From contig JAUIRK010000157.1 in NCBI GenBank assembly GCA_030549495.1, forward strand, positions 346,001 through 410,000: a stretch of DNA of 64,000 bases, in the 5' to 3' direction. This DNA is from Nectonema munidae (Eukaryota; Nematomorpha; Nectonematoida; Nectonematidae). Below the pieces are notes generated by a model. The model was not told the DNA's origin, did no database searches, and was given only the letters and a program-made list of their open reading frames with translations. Each line of letters begins with the position of its first letter. The first letter of the stretch is position 1. Positions 22,675 to 34,169 of the stretch are shown here, one piece after another. Both the position numbers and the translations under genes were made by a program.

Positions 22675-23311
22675 CTAAAAAATACTTTCTAAAGATGGCT
22701 TAAAAATGATTGAGCAAACGCACAGCTTTGATCCTATCCGATCTTCTAGTTTTTCATATAGATTGTAAAATCGCAAAAATCTTATAATAAACTTTAGATC
22801 ATTTCTTCCCATTACAGCTTTCAAAAAATGACCTCTGTGACTTTTATAAAGATCATCAAGAGGAATAAATTGATCTCCCTCATTTCCAAAAATGCACAAA
22901 GTAGAAATATAACCAAGAAGTTTTTCAACGCTAAAGGTTTAATAAAATAAAGCGAGTTCTTTTGAAACATCTTTCTTTCGTTCATTGTATTTTATTTATA
23001 AGAGCCTTTTTTGTTAAATTGAAAATTTCCAAAAGGAAAACAGGAGGCAGAAACAAATTCCAAACAGATAATGCATTGGTTGTGCCTTTGGCATTTTCTT
23101 TAGGACCAGAAGGAATTTCAGAGATATTACGCAAATTGATACTTCTTGGCCTTCCCCTTGTTGTTGGAGCATCAAAAGTATAATGAGTTCCATCAGGAGC
23201 TTTTGTTTCAATTTCACTAATATCATTGCTTTCAGAGGTAGAAGTTGGGTTTAGTGATGAGAAAGTCATTTTTTCTCCACGTGAATCTTCAATAGAATCA
23301 GAACTATTCAT
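22675..23311 (-). pseudogene. piggyBac transposase, N-terminal half
   Basis: The first piece (23311-22982) begins MNSSDSIEDSRGEKMTFSSL, an acidic Ser-rich lead followed by a GRPRS basic patch, then LSVWNLFLPPVFLLEIFNLT, the start of the DDE_Tnp_1_7 fold (usually WxxFFTDE). The next piece (22899-22675) carries FIPLDDLYKSHRG, then HFLKAVMGRNDLKFIIRFLR and FYNLYEKLEDRI. This is the conserved piggyBac block that precedes the first catalytic Asp (typically FRATMSRxRFxxLLRxLRFDD). The frame changes between the two pieces and the second runs into a stop just before the LINE. The enzyme would cut and paste DNA at TTAA; this copy is dead. Confidence 0.7.
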
Positions 23312-24170
23312 TTTGCGAAATAAATAAGGGCTTTTTATAATAGAGCAAATAACAATATTTTACAACTTAGTAATTATAAACATATAAAATGAAGAAGTAA
23401 AAAAGAATATGTGAGAACAAAATATAGAATATAAGAGGAATCAAATAACACAATGTGTGGTTTATATACACATGCATATCATATATGGGAAATCTTTAAG
23501 TATTGTTTGTGGCGTTCGCACCCATCCTTTCAGATATCTTGGCCCGCCCGGAATGCTGAGTCTAGGTCTACCTGGACTTTCCATCCCACTAAACGCCTAC
23601 CGGCCCTTGATACTGCATAAATATACCTTGATATCTATATTATTTTATAAGAATGTATGTTACAAATATATAAATACAGCTGAGTGAACGATACAATCCT
23701 AACGCGAACGCTCCCAATTTGTGAAAGAATTGTAAGTTAAGTTAAGTATTGATTTATATAACCTTTAGAGAGAGAAAACCAGTATATCAAAGAAAATAAC
23801 TATAAATTATTTTTGTAATAAAATACTGGAAATTTAACGAAGTTTACAAATGACCTTTTGAGGCCCTATGTGACCATAAAAGAAGTTAATACAAGTAGCT
23901 CATTGATTTTTATTAGAAAATAAATTTTAAGTTTTAAGATGAGGGTAAGTAAATTTTTGATTATTTTAAGATGACGTTAACAAAAATTCTTTTTTTTCCA
24001 AAAATGCTCATGTTTTTCATCACTCGAAAGTGTCTCATTGATTATTTTATTGAAGAAATAAACTTTCTTGATTGTAATGAATCTTAACATTTTAAATAAA
24101 TAGAAATTATCAAAATGGCCTCTAGCGACCATCCGAAGTAGTAAAAAAATTGCGACCATGCGAAGGTTAA

Positions 24171-24569
24171 ATATCAAAAAAGAATCTTGTTTATTTAAAT
24201 TGTTGGATGTTTTGAATTTTTCGATAATAATAATAACCATTGGTAAGCTATCTATCTCGTTTTCAATATTAACATATTCTTTGTTGGATCTATCATATCG
24301 TCAGTAAAAATTAAACATAAAAAATTTATGTGAATAAAAGTACAATATTTCTTATTTAATATCAAGGTGTTGTAAGTTAAGTCTCTCGATAACTCAGTGG
24401 TTATATTTAAACTCTCTTCGAATAAACTCTAAAAATGTTTTTGCATGAACTTCTCTATCATAGTATTTTAGATACTTATCTTTATTCTTTGTTGACTAAG
24501 TTTGAAAGAAAAGTTCACCCTCCTAGGTTTTGTTATAAATAATTCCTTAATTTGGAAAGATCATATCAA
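24171..24569. other. AT-rich stretch
   Basis: Nothing recognised. Confidence 0.4.
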
Positions 24570-25290
24570 AGCTTGTATTTTTTTAGTTCAAAATTATCTT
24601 TTAAATTCAAAATGGTCTTTTAAGTTCAAAAATTATTTTTATTTCAGAATAAATTATATTTCTTACTTTTAAGCATTTTTCCGAATTTTTGTGTCAAAAT
24701 TTATAAATTTTTAACTTTGAAAGAGAACTTAATGGGAAATTTTTTTTAAAACATTTTAAACTTAAAGATCCTTTTACCTCATTTTTTCTTTAAAAATTCA
24801 TTCTACCTCATAAATCCTTTACCGACATTTTTCACGCTTTACCTATTTGAGAAAATTAAAAAAAATTTTTTTTCTATTTTTCAAAAAAATTAAAACTCAT
24901 CATTTTTTCATGTTTTAAAACATTAATTTGTAGAGAATTTTATACTGAATAAGAATATGCAAACAAAAAATAAATTTTCAATTTTATTTGAAAATTTTGA
25001 GGACAAATTTCAAAATCTCTTTGACTGGCGAAAAAATTGAGGAATATTTTTTTCGCAAAAAATAATTTGCAGAATAGAAATAAGCCCTGAAATCTACCAG
25101 AAAATATTTTAATCTTTTTGAAAAATGTTTGTTTTGAAACCTCGATTCAGCAAGGCTCAGACACCTGTTTTCAATAATGATGAAAAATATCTTTTTTTTA
25201 AGGGGACTTTGAATCCAAATACTAATGATCTTTGAGGGGACCTAGAATTCCAGTACCAATCATTTTTGAGGGTAAGAATAATTTAGTGTA
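24570..25290. repeat. Dispersed AT-rich repeat, copy 1 (inverted copy at 48.1-49.0 kb)
   Basis: The order of blocks AGTTCAAAATTATCTTTTAA..., CGCTTTACCT..., CCTCGATTCAGCAAGGCTCAG and ACCTAGAATTCCAGTACCAAT is mirrored at 48120-48990. There TGGTACTGGAATTCTAGTTA, CGCTGAATCCAGG and AGACAATTTTGAAATTAAAA occur in reverse order. It is non-coding, shows no terminal repeat, and its class is unknown. Confidence 0.5.
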
Positions 25291-26867
25291 CCTAAATCTA
25301 TAGTTATAGTTTATTATAGAAAAATAACTACTAGTAGTTACTGTAAAAACAAGCCATGATAATTGTCCTTAAGATGACGACTAGTTATCCAATAATTTTA
25401 CTATTTTTGTATTGTAATTTTATATCACAAAGTTCATTCTAATAAAAGAAAAATAAAATAGTAAACTAAAATATATATAATAGAGATAAAGAAAATAGTA
25501 AACTAAAATATCTAAAAATTTATTCATTACTGAATAAATATTATTATTAAAAACTCTTAAATTGATAAACCATTGCCGTTGAATTAACCCTATTAGTGCT
25601 GGGGGAGGGGGCTTAAAACGCCTCTTCACTAAAAAATTAATTGTACAAAATTGGCCGAATTATATCCGTTCAAATTTCGTGAATTTTCCTAAAATCGCTA
25701 GCTGCATTTTTTGATACCATTTTCATGGTAGTTGAATGACCCTCTCATGTCAAAAACTTTTGGGGACTCATTTTTTACATTTAGGATTTGAAAATACCCT
25801 TAAGTGTTAAACAATGCGGTTTACTTCTAAAAATTGTCTCCAAAAACATTCATTCGAATTTTACATGAAATATATAGTTTTTATACCAAATCGACCATTC
25901 TTATTTTATTTCTGTACTCCATTTTGGCTAATCCGATTAAAAAATAACTGGAAGTGGATATTCAATTAGGGATGTAAGCCTGAAAATCAGTTCTGTAAAA
26001 TTTTTTCAAATAATCGTTATATATTAGTTATAGTAAAAATAGATTTTTTTCTATATTTGGCTTATAATACTTTCTTCAATCATCTTAAGTATAAAACAAA
26101 ATGTATTATAAAATCTTTTGAAGATTAGTATGAGAGAAGGAAGCAACCTCAAAACTAATTGAAAGAACGTGTGATCAAATATAATAATAAAAAAATATGT
26201 ATCTTGACTAAATGGAAGATCTACCATGTTCTAATGAACTAATATTGGGTGCTTCAAAAAAGATTTTGACTTTGAAAAGAGGTTCCTCTTCTACAAATGA
26301 AAAATCTTTAAATCTAAAGTTTATCTAACTAACGTTTATATTAACTTTTAGATGAAGGTGGACAACTTTTTGTAATTGAACAATGAACATCATAAATGAT
26401 TCATCAAAAAAAACCTTTGGACTGGAATTGATTGACAAATATTCAGGCTGAATATATCTTCATATCAGGGGCGCACATCCGGGGGGCGAGGGGGGCAAAA
26501 ATGACCTTCGCCCCCCCCCCCCCCCAATAATTTTCTATAAGTAAGAGTTGCTGCTTGTTTATAAAACATGTATGATCGAATAGAAGGAATGCAGACTTTC
26601 GAATCAATTAAACATCATGCCAAGCTGCTCTTAAATTCCTATCGAACATGTTTTACAGACGATGTGTGAGAGCTATATAATAATAATAATCCATTGCTTC
26701 AATATGCAAGACTATTTTTTAAACTTTTTTTCCCATAGTGTGAAAAGATGAGTTTTTACGTAGAAGTACCAAAAATGTTATTAAATTTGAAAAATATGAA
26801 ACTTAGTTCCCGCACCCAACGTTAACTAATTTTAATTATATGAGAAATATAAATCAGTTTATTCAAA

Positions 26868-28059
26868 CTAATTAGCAATTTCATTAGTCAATAAAAATCG
26901 TTTGTTTAAATTTTCTGCACTTTTACATTTAGAATTTAGTTCTTCACAAATCTTAACAGCACGCTCAACAGATTGATTAGTAATAGGAATGTCAATCTTT
27001 GGTTCTTCTGTACCCCAAAATTTCTGAATACTTTGTAGAGCTTTAGGGTAATTTTCTAGATAAAACTTTAGCTTGGTTATCATTTTTCCATTTTTGGTCA
27101 TCGAACCAACAGTCAGCCCATTCATTTGAAATAAATTGACAAATACTTTCGAGTTTCTTTCTTTCCCCATGAATTAATATAAATGCAAGCAAAGCATATA
27201 TTGCTCTCGAATTCCACCGAGCGTTACTTCTATTAGGTAAATTTGTTGGCAAAACAAACGAAGACAAAATCCCATTAGATTGAAAATTGTTAAAAACTTT
27301 TGTTAAAATGTATAGCTGTTTCATGTCTTTTCTCCAAATTATTGGGTAGTCAACTGGCAATGCAGGTAAATTAGCTGATAGGTAATTTTTTTTAAGCATC
27401 TCATAATTTTTTGTTAAATTTTCGATGAAGTCATATTCAAAATTAGGAGATGAAGACTTTGAATTAAAATGATTGTCCATGACCAGTCGTAATACACGAT
27501 CTAGAATATGATGTTGGCATCCATAGTATTGAGGTATTGGATGCATTCTTTTCAAAAACTCTTTTTGTAAGGGGTCGTTCACAATTGACGTCAACTAAAA
27601 GGGGGGGGGGGGTATCCAAAGTTGAAGTCGATTTTGTTAAGTGATGATATATCTAAAAGTTGACGAGGGGGGGGGGGTTGAAATTTATTAAAAAAAAAGG
27701 TTGACGTCAATTGTGAACGACCCCTAAGCGAAAAATAACTCACTTTTTTTTACCAGTATTGACACTTGTTGTGTCTGTAAAGATCATTTTAATACAATGC
27801 CATAAATTAAATTCATCTAAAAGACGTATTAAACCATTTGCTATTTCAATTGCTTTACCATTCATCAGTTCTAAAACACCTAGTTTGATTTCTTCCTTGC
27901 TATTTTTGAGTAAAACAACCTGATATTCTATCTTTTTAATAATTTTTACGTCAAATTGCAAGCACCAATTTGTTTTTATTACGTTCATTTTTAAGTTAGC
28001 AACAACTCTATCAGCTTCTCTATATGCAGCTCGATTAATTGCAGATTGAGAGGGCGACT
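26868..28059 (-). pseudogene. Second transposase-like gene of the hAT, 3' part (D, D, CxxH, E motifs)
   Basis: Directly beyond the Gypsy element, 28059-27740 reads QSPSQSAINRAAYREADRVV, then NWCLQFDVKIIKKIEYQVVL (first Asp) and IKMIFTDTTSVNTGK (second Asp). After the MITE, 27594-27043 gives YYGCQHHILDRVLRLVMDNH, in which C-x-x-H matches the insertion motif of hAT-class RNase-H-fold transposases. A frame change leads to IPITNQSVERAVKICEELNS and RFLLTNEIAN, where SVERAVK offers a Glu. The order D, D, CxxH, E is that expected for a C/DxxH-type DDE enzyme. It is not the hAT transposase itself, which lies upstream with its own set. Left terminal repeat follows about 400 bases after the stop. Function is inference; only the motif order is seen. 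Confidence 0.55.
27571..27724. mobile_element. Harbinger-like MITE (154 bp)
   Basis: Perfect 25-bp terminal inverted repeats start GGGGTCGTTCACAATTGACG on the left, with the complement on the right. They are flanked by TAA at 27568-27570 and 27725-27727, the 3-bp target duplication of PIF/Harbinger elements. Two poly-G runs (27601-27612 and 27667-27678) sit inside. It interrupts the second hAT gene between its second Asp and its CxxH motif. Perfect repeats imply a young insertion. Confidence 0.8.
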
Positions 28060-28064
28060 GTAAT

Positions 28065-28142
28065 TGTGATGAATAGAAAGAATCTGAAAGGCTGGAGCTT
28101 TTATTCAACAAATAGCGCGTGAAAAGACATAACTACATATAT
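28065..28142 (-). repeat. LTR of Gypsy copy 1 (element 3' LTR), outer part
   Basis: Identical to the first 77 bases of the right LTR. It stops in the AT run where the 4.5-kb insertion begins. Confidence 0.85.
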
Positions 28143-28379
28143 CAGAGGTCTGGCAAGACCTCCGGGGAGACAACTCGCAAAACTTGCCAGCCTTATTATA
28201 TATTTAAATGTGTAAATCGTAAAATGCTTAAAAAATATACTTAAAATAAAATTTTCAAAAAATATTTTACATACATATTGAAAGCCACATTTCAAAATTC
28301 TACCTAAAAGTTCAAAATTAACTTTGAAATGGCAGTTTTATTTCATAAAAACTATATGATTGGTTGAAATGTTTATGTA

Positions 28380-28410
<31 letters not shown>

Positions 28411-28699
28411 CTACTACTACTACTACCAATACTACTTTTTGAAAATTTTTACTTGTTTGATTTGAAGAAAGAATTAAACTGTTTTTCAATATTTCTTTTT
28501 CATGATATATATATCATTAGAAAGCTTATCGTTTGCTACATACTCTAGAATAATTTATTTTTGCAAAAGTTTTAAAAATTTTAATTAATGGACATTACTT
28601 CAAAAATTTTGTCTAAATTTTTGAAAAATTACGGACCACCTTTTTGTTGAAGCATAATCTGTCTTTTTTAAAAAAAATAAATGAAAATGGTATCATTGG

Positions 28700-29375
28700 A
28701 AAGGTATACTCTTTGTGGTTAACATAGGCTAGGTTATACAAATAAATATATTTTCATTTTTCCAAAATCTGCTTTTATGTGAGGTCAGTCAAGTTTTATC
28801 TAGTTTCAAAAATACCAATAATAATTAACGTTCTTAATTTATATAATATTTTTTCAATATTTTATATTCACAAAGGTAAAATATGATTTTTTACATTTTA
28901 AAATTTCATAGTTGAAGAAAACTGTCGAAAATTAATATATATTTTTTACTTTTTATGGGTCAGTAGTATAGGTCAGTATAATGTTTTTCTAATAAATTTT
29001 AAATTATTTTTGAAGTGAAAAATTTTGATCGAATGTACAAGATTTGAAGCTATACCTTTGTGGGTAAAATAGGCTAGGTTTTACAAATAAATATATTTTT
29101 ATTTTTCCAAAATCCGCTTTTATGTGAGGTCAGTCAACTTTTATCTAGTTTCAAAAAATACCAATAATTAACGTGATGAGTTTAATATTATTTCTTCAAA
29201 ATTTTATATTCACAAAGGTAGAATATGGTTTTTAACATTTTAAAATGTCATAGTTAAATAAAACTGTTGAAAATTAATATATATTTTTTACTTTTTATGG
29301 GTCAGTAGTATAGGTCAGTATAATATTTTTCTAATAAATTTTAAATTATTTTTCAAGTGAAAAATGTCGATTAAA
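28700..29375. repeat. Direct repeat pair of about 330 bp
   Basis: The segment with ATAGGCTAGGTTATACAAAT, ATGTGAGGTCAGTCAAG and GGTCAGTAGTATAGGTCAG at about 28720-28990 recurs at about 29060-29320 with few changes (offset about 335). Confidence 0.8.
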
Positions 29376-29384
29376 TGTAAGAGT

Positions 29385-31345
29385 TTTGTTTGATAATCGT
29401 AGTCTACTTTTATTTAGTTTAGATACAACCTTTCTAATTTTTAACGAAGGGCATTCGTTATATTTATACCGACAGTGTGCGAATAATAATTCACATTATT
29501 GATTGATTTTAGAGCATAATTATGCGAAGAAAGATTAACACATGTTGCATTACGCGTTTGTGAGCGCAGTGAATTCTTATCTCGCATACGCTTCACCACA
29601 TCTTTAGCACGCGGTGTGGTTTATTTTATCGGGCTAGTGTACGCTAGTTTATTTGTAGTGTTCCTAGCTTAAATCTTAGTCAAATATTAAAACGCTTATA
29701 ACTTTCACATTTCTCAACAAAATGCATCCTGCGATATACCAAATTAAAGCTTTTTTATGGGCTTTCAGAATACATTACTTATATCACAAGTACTTAAGAA
29801 ATACCTTTTACTGTTTTTATTTTCCATGGGCTTCATACCATTAATTAGCAGATAAGGGATGCATTTTAAACTAAAGCTCCTTTCATTAGGACAAATTTTT
29901 ACCTATATTGTGACAATTTCCAGCACAATTATAAAGCGACTCTACTCTCAGAATCTAAATTTATTTGTAGATTTTTATAAAATAGTATTAGTTTTTCCTT
30001 TTTTTTATAAATTAATCTTCGTTTTTTTTATTGGTCAGTATAATGTTTATCTAATAAATTTAAAATTATTTTTGAAGTGAAAAATGTAGATCGAATGTAC
30101 AAGTTTTGTTGGATAATCGTAGTCCACTATTTATTTTTAGATTTTTATAAAATCATTTTAGTTTTCGGTTTTTTATAAATTAACATTAGTTTTTTACTTC
30201 TTTTGAATTAATCATCCAAAATTTAAGTGCGAGTTTGATTTACACTTTGATTCGAAAAAAATATGTTTTGGATAAATATTATTTTTATTATTGTTTACTT
30301 CATATAAATTTCTAAAGAGAAGATAAATAGATCAAAATATGTGTTTTAATCAATTTTCTCAATAAGTAATCTCATGAATATATTTATTTTTCACGTGTTT
30401 TAATAAGTTTTTCTCAATAAGTAATCTCATGAATTTATTTTTTTCACTATAATCCTAAATTTATTTCTATATTTTTATAAAATAATTATAATTTTCGAAT
30501 CTAACATGTGCGCATGCATCCACATTGAAGAATTATGAGTTTTGTTGGATAATCATAGTCTACTTTTATTTAGTTTAGTACAACTTTTCTAATTTTTAAC
30601 GAGGGCACCGTTATTTTTATACCGACAGTGTGCGAAGAATAAATCACATTATTGATTCTAAAACGTTGTTATTGATTTTAGCGGTTAACTATGCAGAAGT
30701 TAACCTTTGCATTACGCGTTTGTGAGGCAGTGATTCTTATCTGCATACGCTCACCCTCTTTAGCACGCGGTGTGGTTTATTTTATCGGGCTAGTGTACGC
30801 TTAGTTTATTTGTAGTGTTCCTAGCTTAATCTTGTCAAATATTAAAACTTATACTTTCACTTTTCAATAATGCATCATGCGATATACCAAATTAAAGTTT
30901 TTTATGGCTTTCAGAATACATTACTTATATCATAAGTACTTAAGAAATACCATTTTACTGTTTTTATTTTCCATGGGCTTCATTAAAATAGTATAGTTTT
31001 TCCTTTTTTTATAAATTAACCTTCGTTTTTTTATTGGTCAGTATAATGTTTATCTAATAAATTTAAAATTATTTTTGAAGTGAAAAATGTAGATCAAATG
31101 TACAAGTTTTGTTGGATAATCGTAGTCCACTATTTATTTTTAGATTTTTATAAAATCATTTTAGTTTTCGGTTTTTTATAAATTAACATTAGTTTTTTAC
31201 TTCTTTTGAATTAATCATCCAAAATTAAAGTGCGGGTTTGATTTACACTTTGATTCGAAAAAAATATGTTTTGGATAAATATTATTTTTATTATTGTTTA
31301 CTGCATATAAATTTCTAAAGAGAAGATAAATAGATCAAAATATGT
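29385..31345. repeat. Long direct duplication, offset about 1.15 kb, with a GC-richer block
   Basis: The series ACCGACAGTGTGCGAA, ATTACGCGTTTGTGAG, TAGCACGCGGTGTGG and TATCGGGCTAGTGTACGC at about 29465-29645 recurs at about 30620-30795. The downstream AATACATTACTTATATCA...TTCCATGGGCTTCAT also recurs. A following piece (TTGGATAATCGTAGTCCAC...TTTAGTTTTCGGTTTT) at 30100-30340 recurs at 31110-31350. The GC-richer block has no open frame and matches no RNA gene I know. Confidence 0.75.
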
Positions 31346-31607
31346 GTTTTAATCAATTTTTCTCAAAAAGTATTGAAGCTATGAGGTAGCAAAATATGAA
31401 CAGAAAGTTTGATATTTTTTGATTTTTTAAAGAATATTTTTCGATTATTTGATCACAGAATTTTATTTTGATTATTTGACAAATATAATATTTAAAATCG
31501 TGCAAATTGCAAAGTATAGGTATTTTAAACAAAACAGTAATATATTTGAAGAAATATTTTTCAGTATAAAGGTTGAACTCTCTAATATTAAGATATATTT
31601 CATAATT

Positions 31608-32659
31608 ACGGTTGAAGGGGTAGACAACTGCGTGTTCTCCAACGTATACTACGATGATTCATCCAACCTGTATACTACGATGATTCATTTCCCTGTATAC
31701 TACGATGGTTTCTATTCCATGTACAAATAACTAGGAGAAATGTTCAACTTTCTGTTCACATTCTGCTAGATGTAAGATTTGATATACCTCATTCGGGGAG
31801 ACATGCTACACAAGTTATTACCTATATACATTATACCTGTATACTACGATGGTTCATCTCCAACCGTATACCGCGATAATTCATATCAAAGAATCGGAAA
31901 ATATTTTTTAAAAAATCAAAAAATATCAAACTTTCTGTTCATATTTTGCTACCTCATACGATGTTACAAAAGTTATTACCTATACTTTGCATTTGCCGAT
32001 TTTAAATATATTTGTCGAATAATCAAAGAATAAAAATGTTCAAATCAAAAAATATTTATTCTTTTTAAATATATCGTTGGCTCCCCTTACTTTTAAAATT
32101 GAAAGATAAACCTAGTCTTTAATAATTAATTTTTATCAAATTATGACACGAAACTAAAAGTAAGGGGAGCCAACGATATATTTAAAAAGAATAAATATTT
32201 TTTGATTTGAACATTTTTCGATTCTTTGATTATTCGACAAATATAATATTTAAAATCGTGCAAATTGCAAAGTATAGGTAATAACTTTTGTAACATCGTA
32301 TGAGGTAGCAAAATATGAACAGAAAGTTTGATATTTTTTGATTTTTTAAAAAATATTTTTCGATTCTTTGATATGAATTATCGGGTATACAGGTTGGAGA
32401 TGAACCATCGTAGTATACAGGTATAATGTATATAGGTAATAACTTTGTAGCATGTCTCCGAATGAGGTATATCAAATCTTACATCTAGCAGAATGTGAAC
32501 AGAAAGTTGAACATTGTCTCCCTAGTTATTTGTACATGGAATAGAAACCATCGTAGTATACAGGTTGAAGATGAATCATCGTAGTATACAGGTTGGAGAT
32601 GAATCATCGTAGTATACAGGTTGGAGATAACACGCAAGTTGTCTACCCGCGTTCAACCG
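31608..32659. repeat. Large imperfect hairpin (~500-bp arms) with minisatellite
   Basis: The left arm ACGGTTGAAGGGGTAGAC ... TATCGTTGGCTCCCCTTAC (31608-32091) is mirrored by GTAAGGGGAGCCAACGATA ... GTCTACCCGCGTTCAACCGT (32161-32659) around a spacer of about 65 bases. Each arm holds three to five copies of a ~27-bp unit containing GTATACTACGATGATTCATC. The word ATCAAAAAATAT flanked by TTCTGTTCA also repeats within each arm. Confidence 0.85.
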
Positions 32660-32673
32660 TACAGGTTATGAGA

Positions 32674-32914
32674 ATATATATATAAGAATTTGCATAGTAA
32701 AAGAAAAGTCTATATTAATAGAATAGAAGAATTGTGATGTTCAGAGAAGTGTTAATGACAAATAATTAATGACAAAAATAAATATAACTATGACAGATAA
32801 TTATGGTTAAATGAAAAGTTATTATGTGTAAGTTTATAAACAAAAATGATGATAATAGTAATAATAATAATAATAATGAAGAAGGGTTATTTGAATAGTC
32901 ATTTGAATAATACA
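32674..32914 (-). repeat. LTR of Gypsy copy 1 (element 3' LTR), inner part
   Basis: Matches 36500-36735 with about two differences and one repeat-unit length change. It begins in the AT run and ends AATACA next to the integrase end. Confidence 0.9.
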
Positions 32915-32924
32915 ATCTTCCGCC

Positions 32925-34136
32925 TTAATGGGAATTGTCTATGCCATATTTCTTGACAGGCTTTCGTTCCCTTGTTGATCTTCTTAGGTGAGGTGCTTCC
33001 ACTTTTGATTCTTCACCGTTGCTGGGTTCTTCGTTTGGAGAAGGATCCTTAGTGTATTCAGAGCAAGAGGTTTCTTCTAATTCCTTTTCAGTTTGGTTGG
33101 GGGCAAGATGCTTGAGAGCCACGGTGTTCTCCTTCCCATTTTGCGATTTTACCCTTGCGCATTGCGGATTAATTTCCAAAAGTTCGACTAACTCCACTTG
33201 AGGCTTTGCTTTCGACGGGATAGGGAATTTCTTCATCCAAACAGTTTTTGTATTAGACAGCCAATCTGGAACTTTATTGTTGGCGCTGTTTCTTTCAAAC
33301 TTAAATAATCTTTCATGCGGAGTTTCATTAGTTGATGTGTTCAGAAGTGTTCGGAGTGCATTCAAGCAATCTGGAAGAACGTCTTCCCATTTTTCGATGG
33401 GCAGTCCTTGAGTCTCTGTTGCTAAAGTGACGGTTTTCCAGATAATTTCGTTGTATCTTTCGCATTGAGAATTATTGCCTTGAGGATTATAAGCTGTTGT
33501 GAAAGTCGAGGCTACGCCTTTACTTAAAAGAAAAGTTTTAAGTTCACTCGATAAAAATGAGCTCCCGCGATCAGAGTGTACATATTTAGGTAGTCCAAAG
33601 ATTGCGAAAAGTTCTTGCAAACATTTTATTACCGTAGTTGACGTCGTATCCTTGCAAGGAAAAGCAAATGGAAATCTAGAATACTCGTCAATAATAGTGA
33701 GAATGTACTTGTTCTTGGTTTCTGATGGCAAAGGATCTTTGAAGTCGATAGATAGTCTATCAAATGGTTTTGTAGACTTTACCATGTGGTCTCCGTAAGA
33801 CTTGAAGAATCTTGGTTTGCATTTACAACAGACTTGGCAGTTCTTTGTCATCACTTTTATTTCGTCCATTGAAAAGGGTAGGTTCTTTTCTCTGACAAAG
33901 TGACTCATTCTTCGCACTCCAGGATGGATCAGTGAGTCATGCAGCTCTTTTAGCTTCGTTGAGTCTTTTGAAATTGAACATGCACGTGATAACGCATCTG
34001 CAGATAAATTGTCGATTCCAGATCGATACTTGATGTCAAAGGAAAACTCCAAACGCCAGCGAAGCATCTTGTCGTTTTTGATTTTGTTCTTGCCATTATT
34101 GCTAAAAATGCAGGAAACTGCTTTCTGGTCCGTCAC
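32925..34136 (-). pseudogene. Gypsy copy 1 integrase region
   Basis: A 403-codon open stretch. It has an HHCC-type zinc domain (HPGVRRMSHFV...CQVCCKC) at about residues 72-107 and a catalytic core with RLSIDFKDPLPSETKNKYIL, GLPKYVHSDRGSSFLSSELK and NPQGNNSQCERYNEIIWKT, matching the D, D, E triad of retroviral-type integrases. A C-terminal tail rich in Glu, Pro and Ser ends RRSTRERKPVKKYG next to the left LTR. Confidence 0.85.
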
Positions 34137-34169
34137 TACGGTAAAGTGTTGTCCAATTAGGAAGTGCTT

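Larger units (their letters stand above)
20571..24166 (-). mobile_element. piggyBac element with degenerate transposase, interrupted by a LINE
   Basis: The left end is CCCTCGCATGGCCAC. The right end, read inward on the minus strand, is CCTTCGCATGGTCGC, so the terminal repeats share CCYTCGCATGGYC. TTAA follows the right end (24167-24170); the left TTAA is eroded. A second inner copy of the motif (GGATGGTCGC, and GAGGCCCTATGTGACCA near 23857) lies inside. Transposase pieces run on the minus strand at 23311-22675, 21923-21790 and about 21400-21029. A LINE inserted at 21951-22648 splits them. Removing the LINE leaves about 2.9 kb, a normal size for an autonomous piggyBac. Confidence 0.7.
28143..32673. 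mobile_element. 4.5-kb element of unknown class inserted in a Gypsy LTR
   Basis: This block sits exactly between the two halves of the left LTR, at its AT run. The left edge (TCAGAGGTCTGGC..., then GGGGAGACAACTCGC at 28166) and the right edge (GCAAGTTGTCTACCCGC, then TTATGAGA, at 32634-32673) are imperfect inverted matches; the inner 16 bases agree at 14. No coding frame with recognisable motifs exists. The interior consists of direct repeats (28.70-29.37 kb and 29.39-31.23 kb) and a large hairpin (31.61-32.66 kb). A repeat-rich, gene-poor foldback-type DNA element is the best guess. It could also be two independent insertions. Confidence 0.5.

Noticed and set aside
23457-23687. Open frame with GPPGMLSLGLPGLSIP
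   Set aside because: The GC-richer stretch 23510-23600 is inside the piggyBac element, with no known domain and no start context; left unannotated.
24380-24430. tRNA-like string TCGATAACTCAGTGGTTA with TTCGAATAAAC
   Set aside because: The B-box match is poor and the arms do not pair; too weak for a tRNA or SINE call.
28381-28440. CRISPR-like short repeats
   Set aside because: These are simple (TAA)n and (ACT)n microsatellites in animal DNA, without spacer structure.
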